The notes: generated from the letters alone by a model not told the origin. Shown: positions 17,626-25,556, numbered from the stretch's first letter. The stretch is 32,045 bases of DNA from an uncultured Collinsella sp. (GCA_900754525.1 CAAEDE010000042.1:1-32045); one strand, 5' to 3'. Numbers and translations: made by a program.

Positions 17626-18732
17626 TCAATACCTATCAAGCATCTCATCTGCGTTTTCCAGCACGTACTCCCTCAAAAATGGAACAGAGAACTCGACATA
17701 GCCGCGGACGGGACTTTGGATCACCTCGCGCTGTATGAGCGAACGCCGGAATGAGCTCGTGGCCTTTGGCTCCCTTCCCATTCTCTTCGCGACATCGGCG
17801 GTCGAAGCACGCTCGCCCTCTTGGGCCATCGCGACGAGATACTCCATGGCACCCTTGGTGACCCTAGAGATCGCGGGCTCATGCACCACTTCGTGAAACC
17901 TCGTCATGGCATTTTCTATGCCCAGGCGCACGTCCTCATCGGATGCCTCCATCGACCTCGCGCGATGCAGGTCCGCAAAACGCCAGACGTAATACCCAAT
18001 CAGCTGAATCAGGTACGCATAACCCGCTGTCGCCCGCGCCATCATCTCGAGCTGCTCGTCCCTGAGGATCAACCCCGAGGCGGCGAACCCGTCCCTGAAC
18101 GAAAGCCTCACTTCGATAAGGCTGATGAAATCGAGCTCCTCGCTTTGGGCGCGCCGTAAAAACGTCAGCGCCTTGCCGTTGATCAGGTCCATGACCCCCA
18201 TCGGGAGCCCCGCGAACACCAACGAGATGTCCTTCTTCTCCCTGATGAGGTGCTGCACCGAACCGGCGATGAGCTGCATGGCCTCGATCGGGGCGTCTTG
18301 TACCTCGTCAATTGTGATGACAAGCCCTTTGCTTTTGCCGCAGCAGCGCTTCATCAGCGCGCGCAGATTCGGATGCTTGACTTTCATGACCGCTTCTCCG
18401 GACGCGATCGCAGCGTTACCGGCTACGGAGAGCGAGTCGATCGACGAATCGGGGCTCAATTCGTATATCAAATCATCCAACATGTTGATGCCCGCAGTGA
18501 TATTGACCACATTCCAGCCGATATCTTGAGCACGCGAACCCAGATCGGTAAGCAGGACGGTCTTCCCCGATCCTCTCGGCCCCGTCACCCTCATCAAGCG
18601 GGCAGGAGCGCCCACGCCGCCTTCAAGCGCCCCAACAAAATCCAAGACAACCTGATCTCGGCCGATGATACGCGGGGGCTCGGCCCCAGCGCTGGGCTTA
18701 AACGGATTGAAATACTTCTTTGAACGTGCCAT
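17626..18732 (-). CDS. AAA ATPase of an actinobacterial Orc/Cdc6-like stand-alone type (368 aa)
   Basis: The N-terminus PFKPSAGAEPPRIIGRD is typical of a widespread actinobacterial ATP-binding family. Walker A is GPRGSGKT (51-58), Walker B is LVITIDEVQ (137-145), and LVFAGLP (171-177) is the sensor-1 region. A helical lid (FLRRAQSEEL onward) and a C-terminal winged-helix-like region (EYLVAMAQEGERASTADVAKRMGREPKATSSFRRSLIQREVI) follow. The family's function is not established. The layout, STAND/Orc-like ATPase plus winged helix, suggests a DNA-binding switch. The start ATG is the first in frame after a TGA, with a modest GGGTGAT ribosome site. A stronger AAGGAG lies further up, before an overlapping 14-codon frame beginning GTG at 18742. 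A perfect TATAAT and six iterons lie just upstream. Confidence 0.8.
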   Translation of the reverse strand: MARSKKYFNPFKPSAGAEPPRIIGRDQVVLDFVGALEGGVGAPARLMRVTGPRGSGKTVLLTDLGSRAQDIGWNVVNITAGINMLDDLIYELSPDSSIDSLSVAGNAAIASGEAVMKVKHPNLRALMKRCCGKSKGLVITIDEVQDAPIEAMQLIAGSVQHLIREKKDISLVFAGLPMGVMDLINGKALTFLRRAQSEELDFISLIEVRLSFRDGFAASGLILRDEQLEMMARATAGYAYLIQLIGYYVWRFADLHRARSMEASDEDVRLGIENAMTRFHEVVHEPAISRVTKGAMEYLVAMAQEGERASTADVAKRMGREPKATSSFRRSLIQREVIQSPVRGYVEFSVPFLREYVLENADEMLDRY

Positions 18733-18762
18733 TAGACATCACCCATCCAGCCGTTCTCCTTT

Positions 18763-18816
18763 AATCGATTATATCGCTCAAATCGACGAAATCGACCGAA
18801 TCGCTCTAATCGTCAA
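18763..18816. repeat. Six tandem 9-bp iterons upstream of the AAA ATPase gene
   Basis: The six consecutive units are AATCGATTA, TATCGCTCA, AATCGACGA, AATCGACCG, AATCGCTCT and AATCGTCAA. Five of six keep AATCG exactly and the other has TATCG. The array starts 30 bases before the ATPase start codon and overlaps its -10 box. Such arrays suit cooperative binding by an autoregulator or initiator-like protein. Confidence 0.7.
18768..18773 (-). promoter_or_regulatory. Consensus -10 box (TATAAT) of the AAA ATPase gene
   Basis: The minus strand reads TATAAT 35 bases before the ATPase ATG, at a suitable distance for a short leader. The -35 region lies within the iterons and matches poorly, consistent with a regulated promoter. 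The box spans the junction of the first two iteron units, so any protein on the array would compete with RNA polymerase. Confidence 0.5.
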
Positions 18817-18881
18817 GAGTCTATGTTTCAAAAAGCTCTCCCCTTCCAATTGCAAGTCCACCAATCATCGCATCACCGCCT

Positions 18882-19145
18882 TTCGCCATCGCCACCATCA
18901 CCGAGCCCGACATCCTCATCGTGGACGAGACGCTCTCCGTTGGCGACGTGTTCTTCCAGGAGAAATGCGAGAAGCGCATCCAGCACTTCATCGACGATGG
19001 CCACGTCACCGTCCTGTTCGTGAGCCACGCCATGGACCAGGTCGAGCGCATCTGCCAGCGCGCGGTCTGGATCGAGAAGGGCGACCTGCGCATGGACGGC
19101 CCCGTCGACGAAGTCTGCAAGGCATATCGCGCGCAGTTCGCATAA
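18882..19145 (+). pseudogene. 3' fragment of a Wzt/TagH-type polysaccharide ABC transporter ATPase
   Basis: From 18882 the frame reads FAIATITEPDILIVDETLSVGDVFFQEKCEKRI, then TVLFVSHAMDQVERICQRAVWIEKG and ends VCKAYRAQFA. This covers Walker B (ILIVDE), the D-loop, the H-loop histidine (VSHAM) and the C-terminal end of an O-antigen/teichoic-acid exporter ATPase. The Walker A and signature regions are missing. The residues before Phe do not match the family, so a break lies near 18880, next to the AAA ATPase promoter. It has no ribosome site and cannot work alone. It is high in GC, like old core sequence. Confidence 0.8.
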
Positions 19146-19177
19146 TCGCAGCGAAAATCAGGTTGGATTTATATAAC

Positions 19178-19310
19178 TGTACGTTTTGGGGATAGTTTTC
19201 CGCCGTTTCTCGTGCAACACAAGCGCCGGTCACAGGAAAACACCAGGTCGCAGGAAAATATCCGCAGCCACACTGGGCGTGCGGCCTCAAAACCTTCCCC
19301 AAAACGTACA
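19178..19310. repeat. 133-bp MITE-like element with 15-bp perfect terminal inverted repeats
   Basis: TGTACGTTTTGGGGA at 19178-19192 is repeated in inverse at 19296-19310. After a two-base difference both ends continue GTTTT. The interior contains two imperfect 18-base direct repeats, GGTCACAGGAAAA and GGTCGCAGGAAAA (19228-19263). It begins 32 bases after the stop of the ABC ATPase fragment. No coding frame or target duplication is evident. Confidence 0.6.
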
Positions 19311-19433
19311 CTTTCATTTTCAGGTAGAAGGCGAAGCCTCTCTGCTTGCATATTTTCTTGCGATCTAGACGGATCTCTGCATACATCCGTATTCGAACAG
19401 CGGGCAGGGCGCCGCGCAGCAGAACCTATAAGC

Positions 19434-19925
19434 CTACAGATCGATATTCACCTTAATATCCGGCACACGCGCAAGCTCGGCGAGGGTCACGCCGTCGACA
19501 TAGGCATCGATCGTCTCCTCAAGGCCCGTCCAGAATTTCACGGTTGAGCACAGGTCGCTACGCCCGCACGTCCCATCGAGCCCCTCGCATGCAACGGTCG
19601 AGCGCTCACCCTCCGCGGCGCGCAAGATATCGCCGGCGCGGACATCGGCCGCGGGCTTGGCAAGCACGTAACCGCCACCCTTGCCTCGCACGCTCCTCAA
19701 GAGCCCCGCGTTCATGAGCGGGCGCACGAGCTGCTCCAGGTACTTGAGGGAAATGCCCTCACGTTCGGCAACCTCGCGCAAGGAGACCTTGGTCTGCGGA
19801 CGAGGCGCGAGGGCCTCACGTGAAACGGCATCCGCACTGATGCTCTCCCCCACCGGATCCCCGCCGATAGCAGCGATGTAAATCATCAACTTGAGCGCAT
19901 AGCGGCCCTTAGAGGAAATGAGCAT
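19434..19925 (-). CDS. Rrf2/IscR-like transcriptional regulator of the suf operon
   Basis: This is a winged-helix Rrf2 regulator (163 aa) that probably senses iron-sulfur status through a cluster. The N-terminus MLISSKGRYALKLMIYIA and VSLREVAEREGISLKYLEQLVRPLMNAGLLRSVRGKGGGYVLA form the DNA-binding domain. Cysteines 113, 120 and 126 (ACEGLDGTCGRSDLC) match the cluster-binding triplet of IscR, with spacing 6 and 5. An unusual insertion of about 23 residues (PVGESISADAVSREALAPRPQTK) separates helix 1 from the HTH. The ribosome site AAGGGGG precedes the ATG. It is divergent from sufC with a 194-base gap, so it likely controls suf and itself. Confidence 0.9.
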   Translation of the reverse strand: MLISSKGRYALKLMIYIAAIGGDPVGESISADAVSREALAPRPQTKVSLREVAEREGISLKYLEQLVRPLMNAGLLRSVRGKGGGYVLAKPAADVRAGDILRAAEGERSTVACEGLDGTCGRSDLCSTVKFWTGLEETIDAYVDGVTLAELARVPDIKVNIDL

Positions 19926-20119
19926 GGACGAGCCCCCTTGCGGTAAACGATGTGGAGCAACACGAGCACCGACGAAACATCGGCATATTCTCCCAGAAAT
20001 CGGCTATCATCGTATCGTTAATCCGAGTGAACTTCTAGAGTTTAGCGCGGATCGCACATCGGCCGCGTGCCCCGACGCACGCGCCGCAACCGCGCCCGCG
20101 CGTCTCGAAAGGATTTGAT
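19926..20119. promoter_or_regulatory. Divergent promoter region between the Rrf2 regulator and sufC
   Basis: The 194 bases separate two divergent starts and must contain both promoters and probably the Rrf2 operator. CGAGTGAACTTCTAGAG near 20025 hints at a split palindrome, but I see no clear match to a known IscR or SufR site. The sufC ribosome site GAAAGGA ends the region. Confidence 0.4.
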
Positions 20120-21025
20120 ATGAGCGCAACACCCCTGCTCAACATTACCGGCCTCACCGCCTCCGTGGACGAAAAGACCATCCTTCAGGGCATCGACCTC
20201 GCCGTCGGTGCGGGCGAGACCCACGTCCTCATGGGCCCCAACGGCGCCGGTAAATCCACCATGGGCCACGTCATCATGGGCGACCCGGTCTACACCGTCA
20301 CGCAAGGCACCATCACCTTCGACGGCCAGGACATCACCAACCTCTCCCCCGACAAGCGCTCCCGCGCCGGCCTCTTCCTCTCCTTCCAGGCCCCCGTCGA
20401 AATCCCGGGCGTGCCGCTGTCCAGCTTCCTGCGCGCGCAAATCGCCGGCCGCCCCGGCCTTGAAATGAAGGGCAAGGAGTTCCGCCGCCGCGTGAAGGAG
20501 CTCGCCGCCGAACTCGACATGGACACCGCCTACCTCAATCGCGAACTGGGCGTGGGCTTCTCCGGCGGTGAGAAGAAGAAGGTCGAGATGCTGCAGTTGC
20601 TGCTGCTCCAGCCCAAACTCGCCATCCTGGACGAGACCGACTCCGGCCTGGACGTCGACGCTCTCGGCGTGGTCTCACGCGGCATGGACGCCTACCGCAA
20701 GAGCACCGACGGCTCGCTCGTCATCATCACCCACAACACGCGCATCCTCGAGCATCTCGAGGTCGACCGCGTCCATGTGATGGTCAACGGCCGCATCGTC
20801 CGCGAGGATGACGCCTCCCTCATCCCCTGGATCGACGCGAACGGGTTCGATTCCTTTGAGCGTGAGGCCGCCGCGCAGCTCGCCGCCGAGCAGGCCGCCC
20901 AGCCCGCACCCGCCGTCGACCCCGTGCGCGCCGCCTCGATGAACCTCGGCGCCGGCATGGTGCAGTCCCTGCGCGCCACGCTCGACGCGAACGGCGCTAC
21001 CTGCGGTTCCTCCGACAAGCAGTAA
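20120..21025 (+). CDS. sufC: SufC, ATPase of the SufBCD Fe-S scaffold
   Basis: This is the cytoplasmic ABC-type ATPase that drives conformational change in SufBCD during cluster assembly. Walker A is GPNGAGKS (39-46). The signature FSGGEKKKVEM (147-157) and the SufC-specific Walker B/D-loop LAILDETDSGLDVDA (168-181) are present, with H-loop THNTR (204-208). The protein has 301 residues against about 250 for the family. The extra C-terminal tail is Ala/Glu/Pro-rich (EREAAAQLAAEQAAQPAPAV) and ends GATCGSSDKQ with a cysteine. It is the first gene of the operon, and sufB starts 10 bases after its stop. Confidence 0.96.
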   Translation: MSATPLLNITGLTASVDEKTILQGIDLAVGAGETHVLMGPNGAGKSTMGHVIMGDPVYTVTQGTITFDGQDITNLSPDKRSRAGLFLSFQAPVEIPGVPLSSFLRAQIAGRPGLEMKGKEFRRRVKELAAELDMDTAYLNRELGVGFSGGEKKKVEMLQLLLLQPKLAILDETDSGLDVDALGVVSRGMDAYRKSTDGSLVIITHNTRILEHLEVDRVHVMVNGRIVREDDASLIPWIDANGFDSFEREAAAQLAAEQAAQPAPAVDPVRAASMNLGAGMVQSLRATLDANGATCGSSDKQ

Positions 21026-21035
21026 GGGGCACGCG

Positions 21036-22448
21036 ATGGCAAAGAACCGCACCGAGGTCGCGGACATCGACCGCAGCCTCTACGACTTCCGCTATGGCGA
21101 GGAGGGCTTCGAGCGTCTGGACGCCGGCCTCACGCCCGATATCGTGCGCGAGATCTCCGAGCGCAAGAACGAGCCCGCCTGGATGCTCGAGCGTCGCCTC
21201 AAGTCGCTCGAGATCTACCACAACACGCCCAACCCCACCTGGGGCCCGGGCATCGAGGGCCTGGACATGGATCACATCGTGACCTACGTCAAGCCCAACA
21301 CCGACCAGAAGAACGACTGGGAGTCCGTCCCCGACGACATCAAAAACACCTTCGAGCGCCTCGGCATCCCCGAGGCAGAGCGCAGCTACCTCGCGGGCGT
21401 CGGCGCACAGTACGACTCCGAGCTCGTCTACCACAACATGCAGGACACCGCCGCCAAGATGGGCATCGTCTACTCCGGCATCGAGGAGGCCCTGCAGGTC
21501 CCCGAGTGGGAGGCCATCATCCGCGAGAAGTTCATGACGCTCATCCCGCCCACCGACCACAAGTTCGCCGCCCTGCACGGCGCGGTGTGGTCCGGCGGCT
21601 CCTTCGTCTACGTGCCGAAGGGCGTCAAGCTCGACTTCCCGTTGCAGAGCTACTTCCGCCTCAACGCGAAGGGCGCCGGCCAGTTCGAGCACACCCTCAT
21701 CGTGGTCGAGGACGACGCGGACTTGCACTTCATCGAGGGCTGCTCCGCGCCCAAGTACAACGTGGCCAACCTGCATGCGGGCGCTGTCGAGCTCTTCGTG
21801 GGTAAGCGCGCGCACCTGCGGTACTCGACCATCGAGAACTGGTCGAAGAACATGTACAACTTGAACACCAAGCGCGCCCGCTGCGAGGAGGAGGGCGAGA
21901 TCGAGTGGATCTCGGGCTCCTTCGGCAGCCACGTAGGCTATCTCTACCCTATGAGCGTCCTCACGGGCCGCAAGAGCCGCTCGAGCTTCACCGGCATCAC
22001 GTTCGCCGGCACCGGCCAGAACCTCGATACCGGCTGCAAGGTCGTGCTCGGCGCACCCGACACCACCGCCACGGTCGAGACCAAGTCCATCTCCAAGGGC
22101 GGCGGCATCTCCACCTTCCGCAGCTCCATCGTGGCCACCCCGGCCGCCGAGGGATCCGCGGCGAGCGTCTCGTGCCAGTCACTCATGCTCGACGATATCA
22201 GCCGTTCGGACACCATCCCCGCGATGGACATCCGCGCCAAGAACGTCGACATCGGGCATGAGGCGACCATCGGCCGCATCGGCGACGATAAGATCTTCTA
22301 TCTCATGAGCCGCGGCATCTCCGAGGAGGAGGCCCGCACCATGATCGTGAACGGCTTTGCGAATCCCGTTTCCAAGGAGCTCCCGCTCGAATACGCCGTC
22401 GAGATGAACAACCTGATCAAGCTCGAGATGGAAGGGGCGATCGGATAA
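21036..22448 (+). CDS. sufB: SufB, Fe-S cluster scaffold subunit
   Basis: This is the 470-residue core scaffold of the SufBC2D complex, on which persulfide sulfur and iron are assembled. The beta-helix region holds GVGAQYDSELVYHN, HGAVWSGGSFVYVPKGVKLDFPLQSYFR and the conserved FRSSIVATPAAEGSAASVSCQSLMLDDISRSDTIP. Cys380 in that block corresponds to the functional Cys405 of E. coli SufB. Length is normal. Its TAA overlaps the sufD ATG by one base, implying translational coupling. Confidence 0.96.
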   Translation: MAKNRTEVADIDRSLYDFRYGEEGFERLDAGLTPDIVREISERKNEPAWMLERRLKSLEIYHNTPNPTWGPGIEGLDMDHIVTYVKPNTDQKNDWESVPDDIKNTFERLGIPEAERSYLAGVGAQYDSELVYHNMQDTAAKMGIVYSGIEEALQVPEWEAIIREKFMTLIPPTDHKFAALHGAVWSGGSFVYVPKGVKLDFPLQSYFRLNAKGAGQFEHTLIVVEDDADLHFIEGCSAPKYNVANLHAGAVELFVGKRAHLRYSTIENWSKNMYNLNTKRARCEEEGEIEWISGSFGSHVGYLYPMSVLTGRKSRSSFTGITFAGTGQNLDTGCKVVLGAPDTTATVETKSISKGGGISTFRSSIVATPAAEGSAASVSCQSLMLDDISRSDTIPAMDIRAKNVDIGHEATIGRIGDDKIFYLMSRGISEEEARTMIVNGFANPVSKELPLEYAVEMNNLIKLEMEGAIG

Positions 22449-23710
22449 TGAAGATGCCAGGTATGACTATCCGCCATGCGTCCGCCATGCCCGCCCCCAC
22501 CTGGAGCTGGCTCAAGATGAACGATGTGACGATTCAGATCCCCGACGACCTCGAGCGCAACTGCCAGGTCGAGATCGAGGCGGGAGACACACTCGACAAC
22601 ACCACCAGCTTCGAAGGCTCCGTCGCCGCGCTCCAAGAGCGTATCGACAGCACACGCACGGACAAGCCGGCCGATGAGCGTGCCATGATCACCGCCGCCA
22701 CTGGCGCCGACCGTGGGGCCGAGGAGCTCGACATCCCCGCGCTCTCGACCTATGAGCATCGCGCCGTGCTCTCCGAAGTCGCTTGCGACATCGCCAACGA
22801 TTTTGAAACCGGCGTGGGCGCCGACATGCGCGCCTACCTCAACTTCCTTGCGGGCGGCACCGCCGTGCTCGCCACCGAGAAGGGCGAGGAAGCCGAGGCC
22901 ACGATCCGCGTCGCTACGCACGAGGGCGAGGCTTCGGGCGCCAGCATCGACATCGTTGCGGCGCCCAACTCCACCTTCTCCATCGCGCTCTCCCTCGACA
23001 GCGACGCCGACGCCCCCGCGTTCATGGGCTCAACCATGCGCGTGTTCGCCGGCGCCGGCGCACGCGTCGACATCACGGTGTACCTCACCGCGAGCGATGC
23101 CGTCACCTGCGTCGAGGACTCCGGATTCGTTCTGGACGAGGGCGCCCGCGTGAACGTGCGCCATGTGGTCCTGGGCGGCGGCTTCACCGCCACTGGCCTC
23201 GCGGCCGACCTGCGCGGTAACCGCTCCCGCATCGACGTCGACACGAGCTATCTCGCTTCGGGCACCCAGCAGCGCGACTTCAACTACATCATCCGCCATC
23301 GCGGGCGCAAGACCGTCTCCAACATGGATGCCAACGGCGTACTCACGGGCACGTCCAAGAAGTGCCTGCGCGGCACCATCGACCTCATCCACGGGGCAAA
23401 GGGCGCCGAGGGTAACGAGCGCGAGACAGTGCTTTTGGCGAGCAAGGGCGTGGACAACAAAACCGTCCCGAACATCCTGTGCGATGAGGACGACGTCGCG
23501 GGCAACCACGGAGCAACCATCGGCCACGTACGTCCCGATCAGCTCTTCTATGCGGCATGCCGCGGCCTCTCACAGGAGCAGACCGAAGCCCTGTTCCTTT
23601 CCGCAAAGCTCGAGGACGCCGCGCTGCAGGCGCCCAACGACGCCGTGCGCGCCAACGTCGTGCGCCTCGGCAACCAGATCATCCCGCATTTTGAGGAGGA
23701 GATCGCGTGA
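22448..23710 (+). CDS. sufD: SufD, Fe-S cluster assembly subunit
   Basis: This is the 420-residue partner of SufB in SufBC2D, thought to help iron entry and cluster formation. The SufD/SufB core is seen in YLASGTQQRDFNYIIRHRGRKTVSNMDANGVLTGTSKKCLRGTIDLIHGAKGAEGNERETVLL and NHGATIGHVRPDQLFYAACRGLSQEQTEALF. The N-terminal half is divergent, as usual for SufD. It overlaps sufB by one base at the start and sufS by four at the end (GTGA). The ATG at 22448 is used, and Met6 is an alternative. Confidence 0.93.
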   Translation: MKMPGMTIRHASAMPAPTWSWLKMNDVTIQIPDDLERNCQVEIEAGDTLDNTTSFEGSVAALQERIDSTRTDKPADERAMITAATGADRGAEELDIPALSTYEHRAVLSEVACDIANDFETGVGADMRAYLNFLAGGTAVLATEKGEEAEATIRVATHEGEASGASIDIVAAPNSTFSIALSLDSDADAPAFMGSTMRVFAGAGARVDITVYLTASDAVTCVEDSGFVLDEGARVNVRHVVLGGGFTATGLAADLRGNRSRIDVDTSYLASGTQQRDFNYIIRHRGRKTVSNMDANGVLTGTSKKCLRGTIDLIHGAKGAEGNERETVLLASKGVDNKTVPNILCDEDDVAGNHGATIGHVRPDQLFYAACRGLSQEQTEALFLSAKLEDAALQAPNDAVRANVVRLGNQIIPHFEEEIA

Positions 23711-25050
23711 TCGACACCGAGAACGTGACGTGCGACACCTGCACGGCTCCGTCTGAATTCGTCTTCGATGCTTCCGACGAGGTCAGCCGCGGCTGGCCGC
23801 GCGTCGATATCGAGCTCAACCCCTTCAAGGGCGACTTCCCACTGCTCGCTCAGCACCCCGAACTCGCCTTCCTGGACAGCGGCGCCACCGCTCAGCGTCC
23901 CGCCTGCGTGCTCGAGGCGCAGAAGAGCTTCTATGAGACGATGAACGCCAACCCGCTGCGCGGCCTGTACTCGCTCTCCGTCGAGGCGACCGAGGCCATC
24001 GCGAAGGTCCGCTCCCAAATCGCCGAGCTCATCGGCGCCGTGGATGATCGCGGTCGCGCCCGCGCCAACGAGGTCGTCTTCTGCCGCAACACGAGCGAAG
24101 CCCTGAACATCGTGGCCAAGGGCTTTGCCCCGCACGTGCTCGAGCCTGGCGACGAGGTTGCCATCTCCATCATGGAGCACCACTCCAACCTCATCCCCTG
24201 GCAGCAGGTCTGCCGCGAGACCGGCGCGAAGCTCGTCTACCTCTACCCCACCCCCACCGGCCAGATCGCCGACGACGAGATCGCCGCCAAGATCGGCCCT
24301 GCGACCAAGATCGTCTCCTGCGGCCACGTCTCCAACGTGCTCGGCGTGGAGAACCCCATCGCAAAGCTCGCCGCGGCCGCTCACGCCAACGGCGCCTACA
24401 TGGTGGTCGACGCCGCGCAGTCCATCCCCCACATGGCCCTCGACGTGCGGGAGCTCGGGGCTGACTTCCTGGCTTTCTCCGCGCACAAGGCCCTCGGCCC
24501 CATGGGCGTCGGCGTGCTATGGGGTCGCATGGACCTGCTCGATCGCACCGACCCGGTCTACACCGGCGGCGAGATGATCGACTCCGTCACCGAGCAGGGA
24601 GCCACCTGGGCTCCCGTGCCCGAGAAGTTCGAGGCCGGCACGCAAGACGCCGCGGGCATCTACGCCACGGGCGTCGCGCTGGACTACCTCGTGAACAAGG
24701 TCGGCTACGAGACCGTCGCCGAGCGCGAGCGCGCACTCGTCCACTACGCCATGAGCCGTATGGTCGAGCTCCCCTTCGTCGACATCGTCGGGTCCATCTA
24801 CTGGGACCAGCACCATGGCGCCATCAGCTTCAACGTGCGCGGCATCCACCCGCACGACGTCGCCAGCATCATGGACATGGACGGCGTGTGCATCCGTGCA
24901 GGCCACCACTGTGCCCAGCCGTTGCTCACCTGGCTTCAGGTCGAGAATCTCGCCTGCTGCCGTGCCAGCATCGCCTTCTACAACGACAAGTACGACATTG
25001 ATCGCTTCATCGACTCCCTGAACCATGTCTGGAGCGTCTTCCACAACTAG
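23707..25050 (+). CDS. sufS: SufS, cysteine desulfurase
   Basis: This PLP enzyme takes sulfur from L-cysteine as a persulfide for cluster assembly. PLP Lys261 is in FSAHKALGPMG, Asp235 in VVDAAQS, His158 in MEHHSN, and catalytic Cys402 in IRAGHHCAQPLL, the short-loop group II form that needs SufU or SufE. It has 447 residues against about 405 typical. The extra N-terminus (MIDTENVTCDTCTAPSEF) carries a CxxC at 9-12. The GTG start overlaps the sufD stop and follows GAGGAGGAG. A hairpin lies 11 bases after the stop. Confidence 0.95.
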   Translation: MIDTENVTCDTCTAPSEFVFDASDEVSRGWPRVDIELNPFKGDFPLLAQHPELAFLDSGATAQRPACVLEAQKSFYETMNANPLRGLYSLSVEATEAIAKVRSQIAELIGAVDDRGRARANEVVFCRNTSEALNIVAKGFAPHVLEPGDEVAISIMEHHSNLIPWQQVCRETGAKLVYLYPTPTGQIADDEIAAKIGPATKIVSCGHVSNVLGVENPIAKLAAAAHANGAYMVVDAAQSIPHMALDVRELGADFLAFSAHKALGPMGVGVLWGRMDLLDRTDPVYTGGEMIDSVTEQGATWAPVPEKFEAGTQDAAGIYATGVALDYLVNKVGYETVAERERALVHYAMSRMVELPFVDIVGSIYWDQHHGAISFNVRGIHPHDVASIMDMDGVCIRAGHHCAQPLLTWLQVENLACCRASIAFYNDKYDIDRFIDSLNHVWSVFHN

Positions 25051-25060
25051 TCGCACGCGC

Positions 25061-25093
25061 ACCTCAATTTAGGGACAGTCCCTAAATTGAGGT
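25061..25093. repeat. REP-like palindrome after sufS
   Basis: ACCTCAATTTAGGGA (25061-25075) pairs perfectly with 25079-25093 across a 3-base loop. It lies between the sufS stop and the sufU ribosome site. There is no T-run, so full termination is unlikely. It could protect upstream mRNA or reduce sufU expression. A second copy lies at 25557-25587. Confidence 0.75.
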
Positions 25094-25118
25094 TTTCAGT
25101 ACACGAAAGGACCCGAAC

Positions 25119-25541
25119 ATGGGCAACCTCTACGGCTCCGCCTCCTTCATGGAGCACAACACACATCCCGATTACAAGTACGAGATGGATGCCCCCACGC
25201 ACACGCACGACGGCATCAACCCCAGCTGCGGCGACGAGCTCACGCTCTCGCTGCGCGTCGAGAACGGCGTGATCGTCGAGGCCGCGTTCACCGGTCACGG
25301 CTGCGCCATCTCCCAGGCATCGGCCGACATCATGGCCGAGCTCATCACCGACGAGACCGTTGAGGAGGCAAAGCGTCTGTCGGGTCTTTTCCTCGCTATG
25401 ATCCGCGGCGAGGAGCTCTCCGAGGAGGATTTCGAAGACCTCGACGAGGCCGCTCAGCTTAAGGACATCTCGCACATGCCGGCGCGTGTGAAGTGCGCCG
25501 AACTCGCCTGGCGCACCCTCGACGGCATGCTCGACGCCTAG
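25119..25541 (+). CDS. sufU: SufU, zinc-dependent sulfur acceptor for SufS
   Basis: This 140-residue IscU-fold protein of the Gram-positive SUF system accepts persulfide from SufS. Ligand residues Cys37 and Asp39 (NPSCGDEL), Cys62 (GHGCAISQAS) and Cys126 (RVKCAELAW) match the zinc site of B. subtilis SufU. The insertion before the last cysteine, typical of SufU rather than IscU, is present. The ribosome site AAAGGA lies 9-10 bases before the ATG. It is separated from sufS by 68 bases holding a hairpin, and followed by a second hairpin. Confidence 0.94.
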   Translation: MGNLYGSASFMEHNTHPDYKYEMDAPTHTHDGINPSCGDELTLSLRVENGVIVEAAFTGHGCAISQASADIMAELITDETVEEAKRLSGLFLAMIRGEELSEEDFEDLDEAAQLKDISHMPARVKCAELAWRTLDGMLDA

Positions 25542-25556
25542 ATTCCTTCCACGCCG

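Noticed and set aside
18763..18816. CRISPR array
   Set aside because: Units are only 9 bp with no spacers. The pattern is an iteron array.
20997..21932. 311-codon minus frame opposite sufB
   Set aside because: It mirrors a certain sufB gene in GC-rich DNA, where antisense frames stay open by codon bias. It lacks motifs and has a repetitive Val/Leu/Asp-rich composition.
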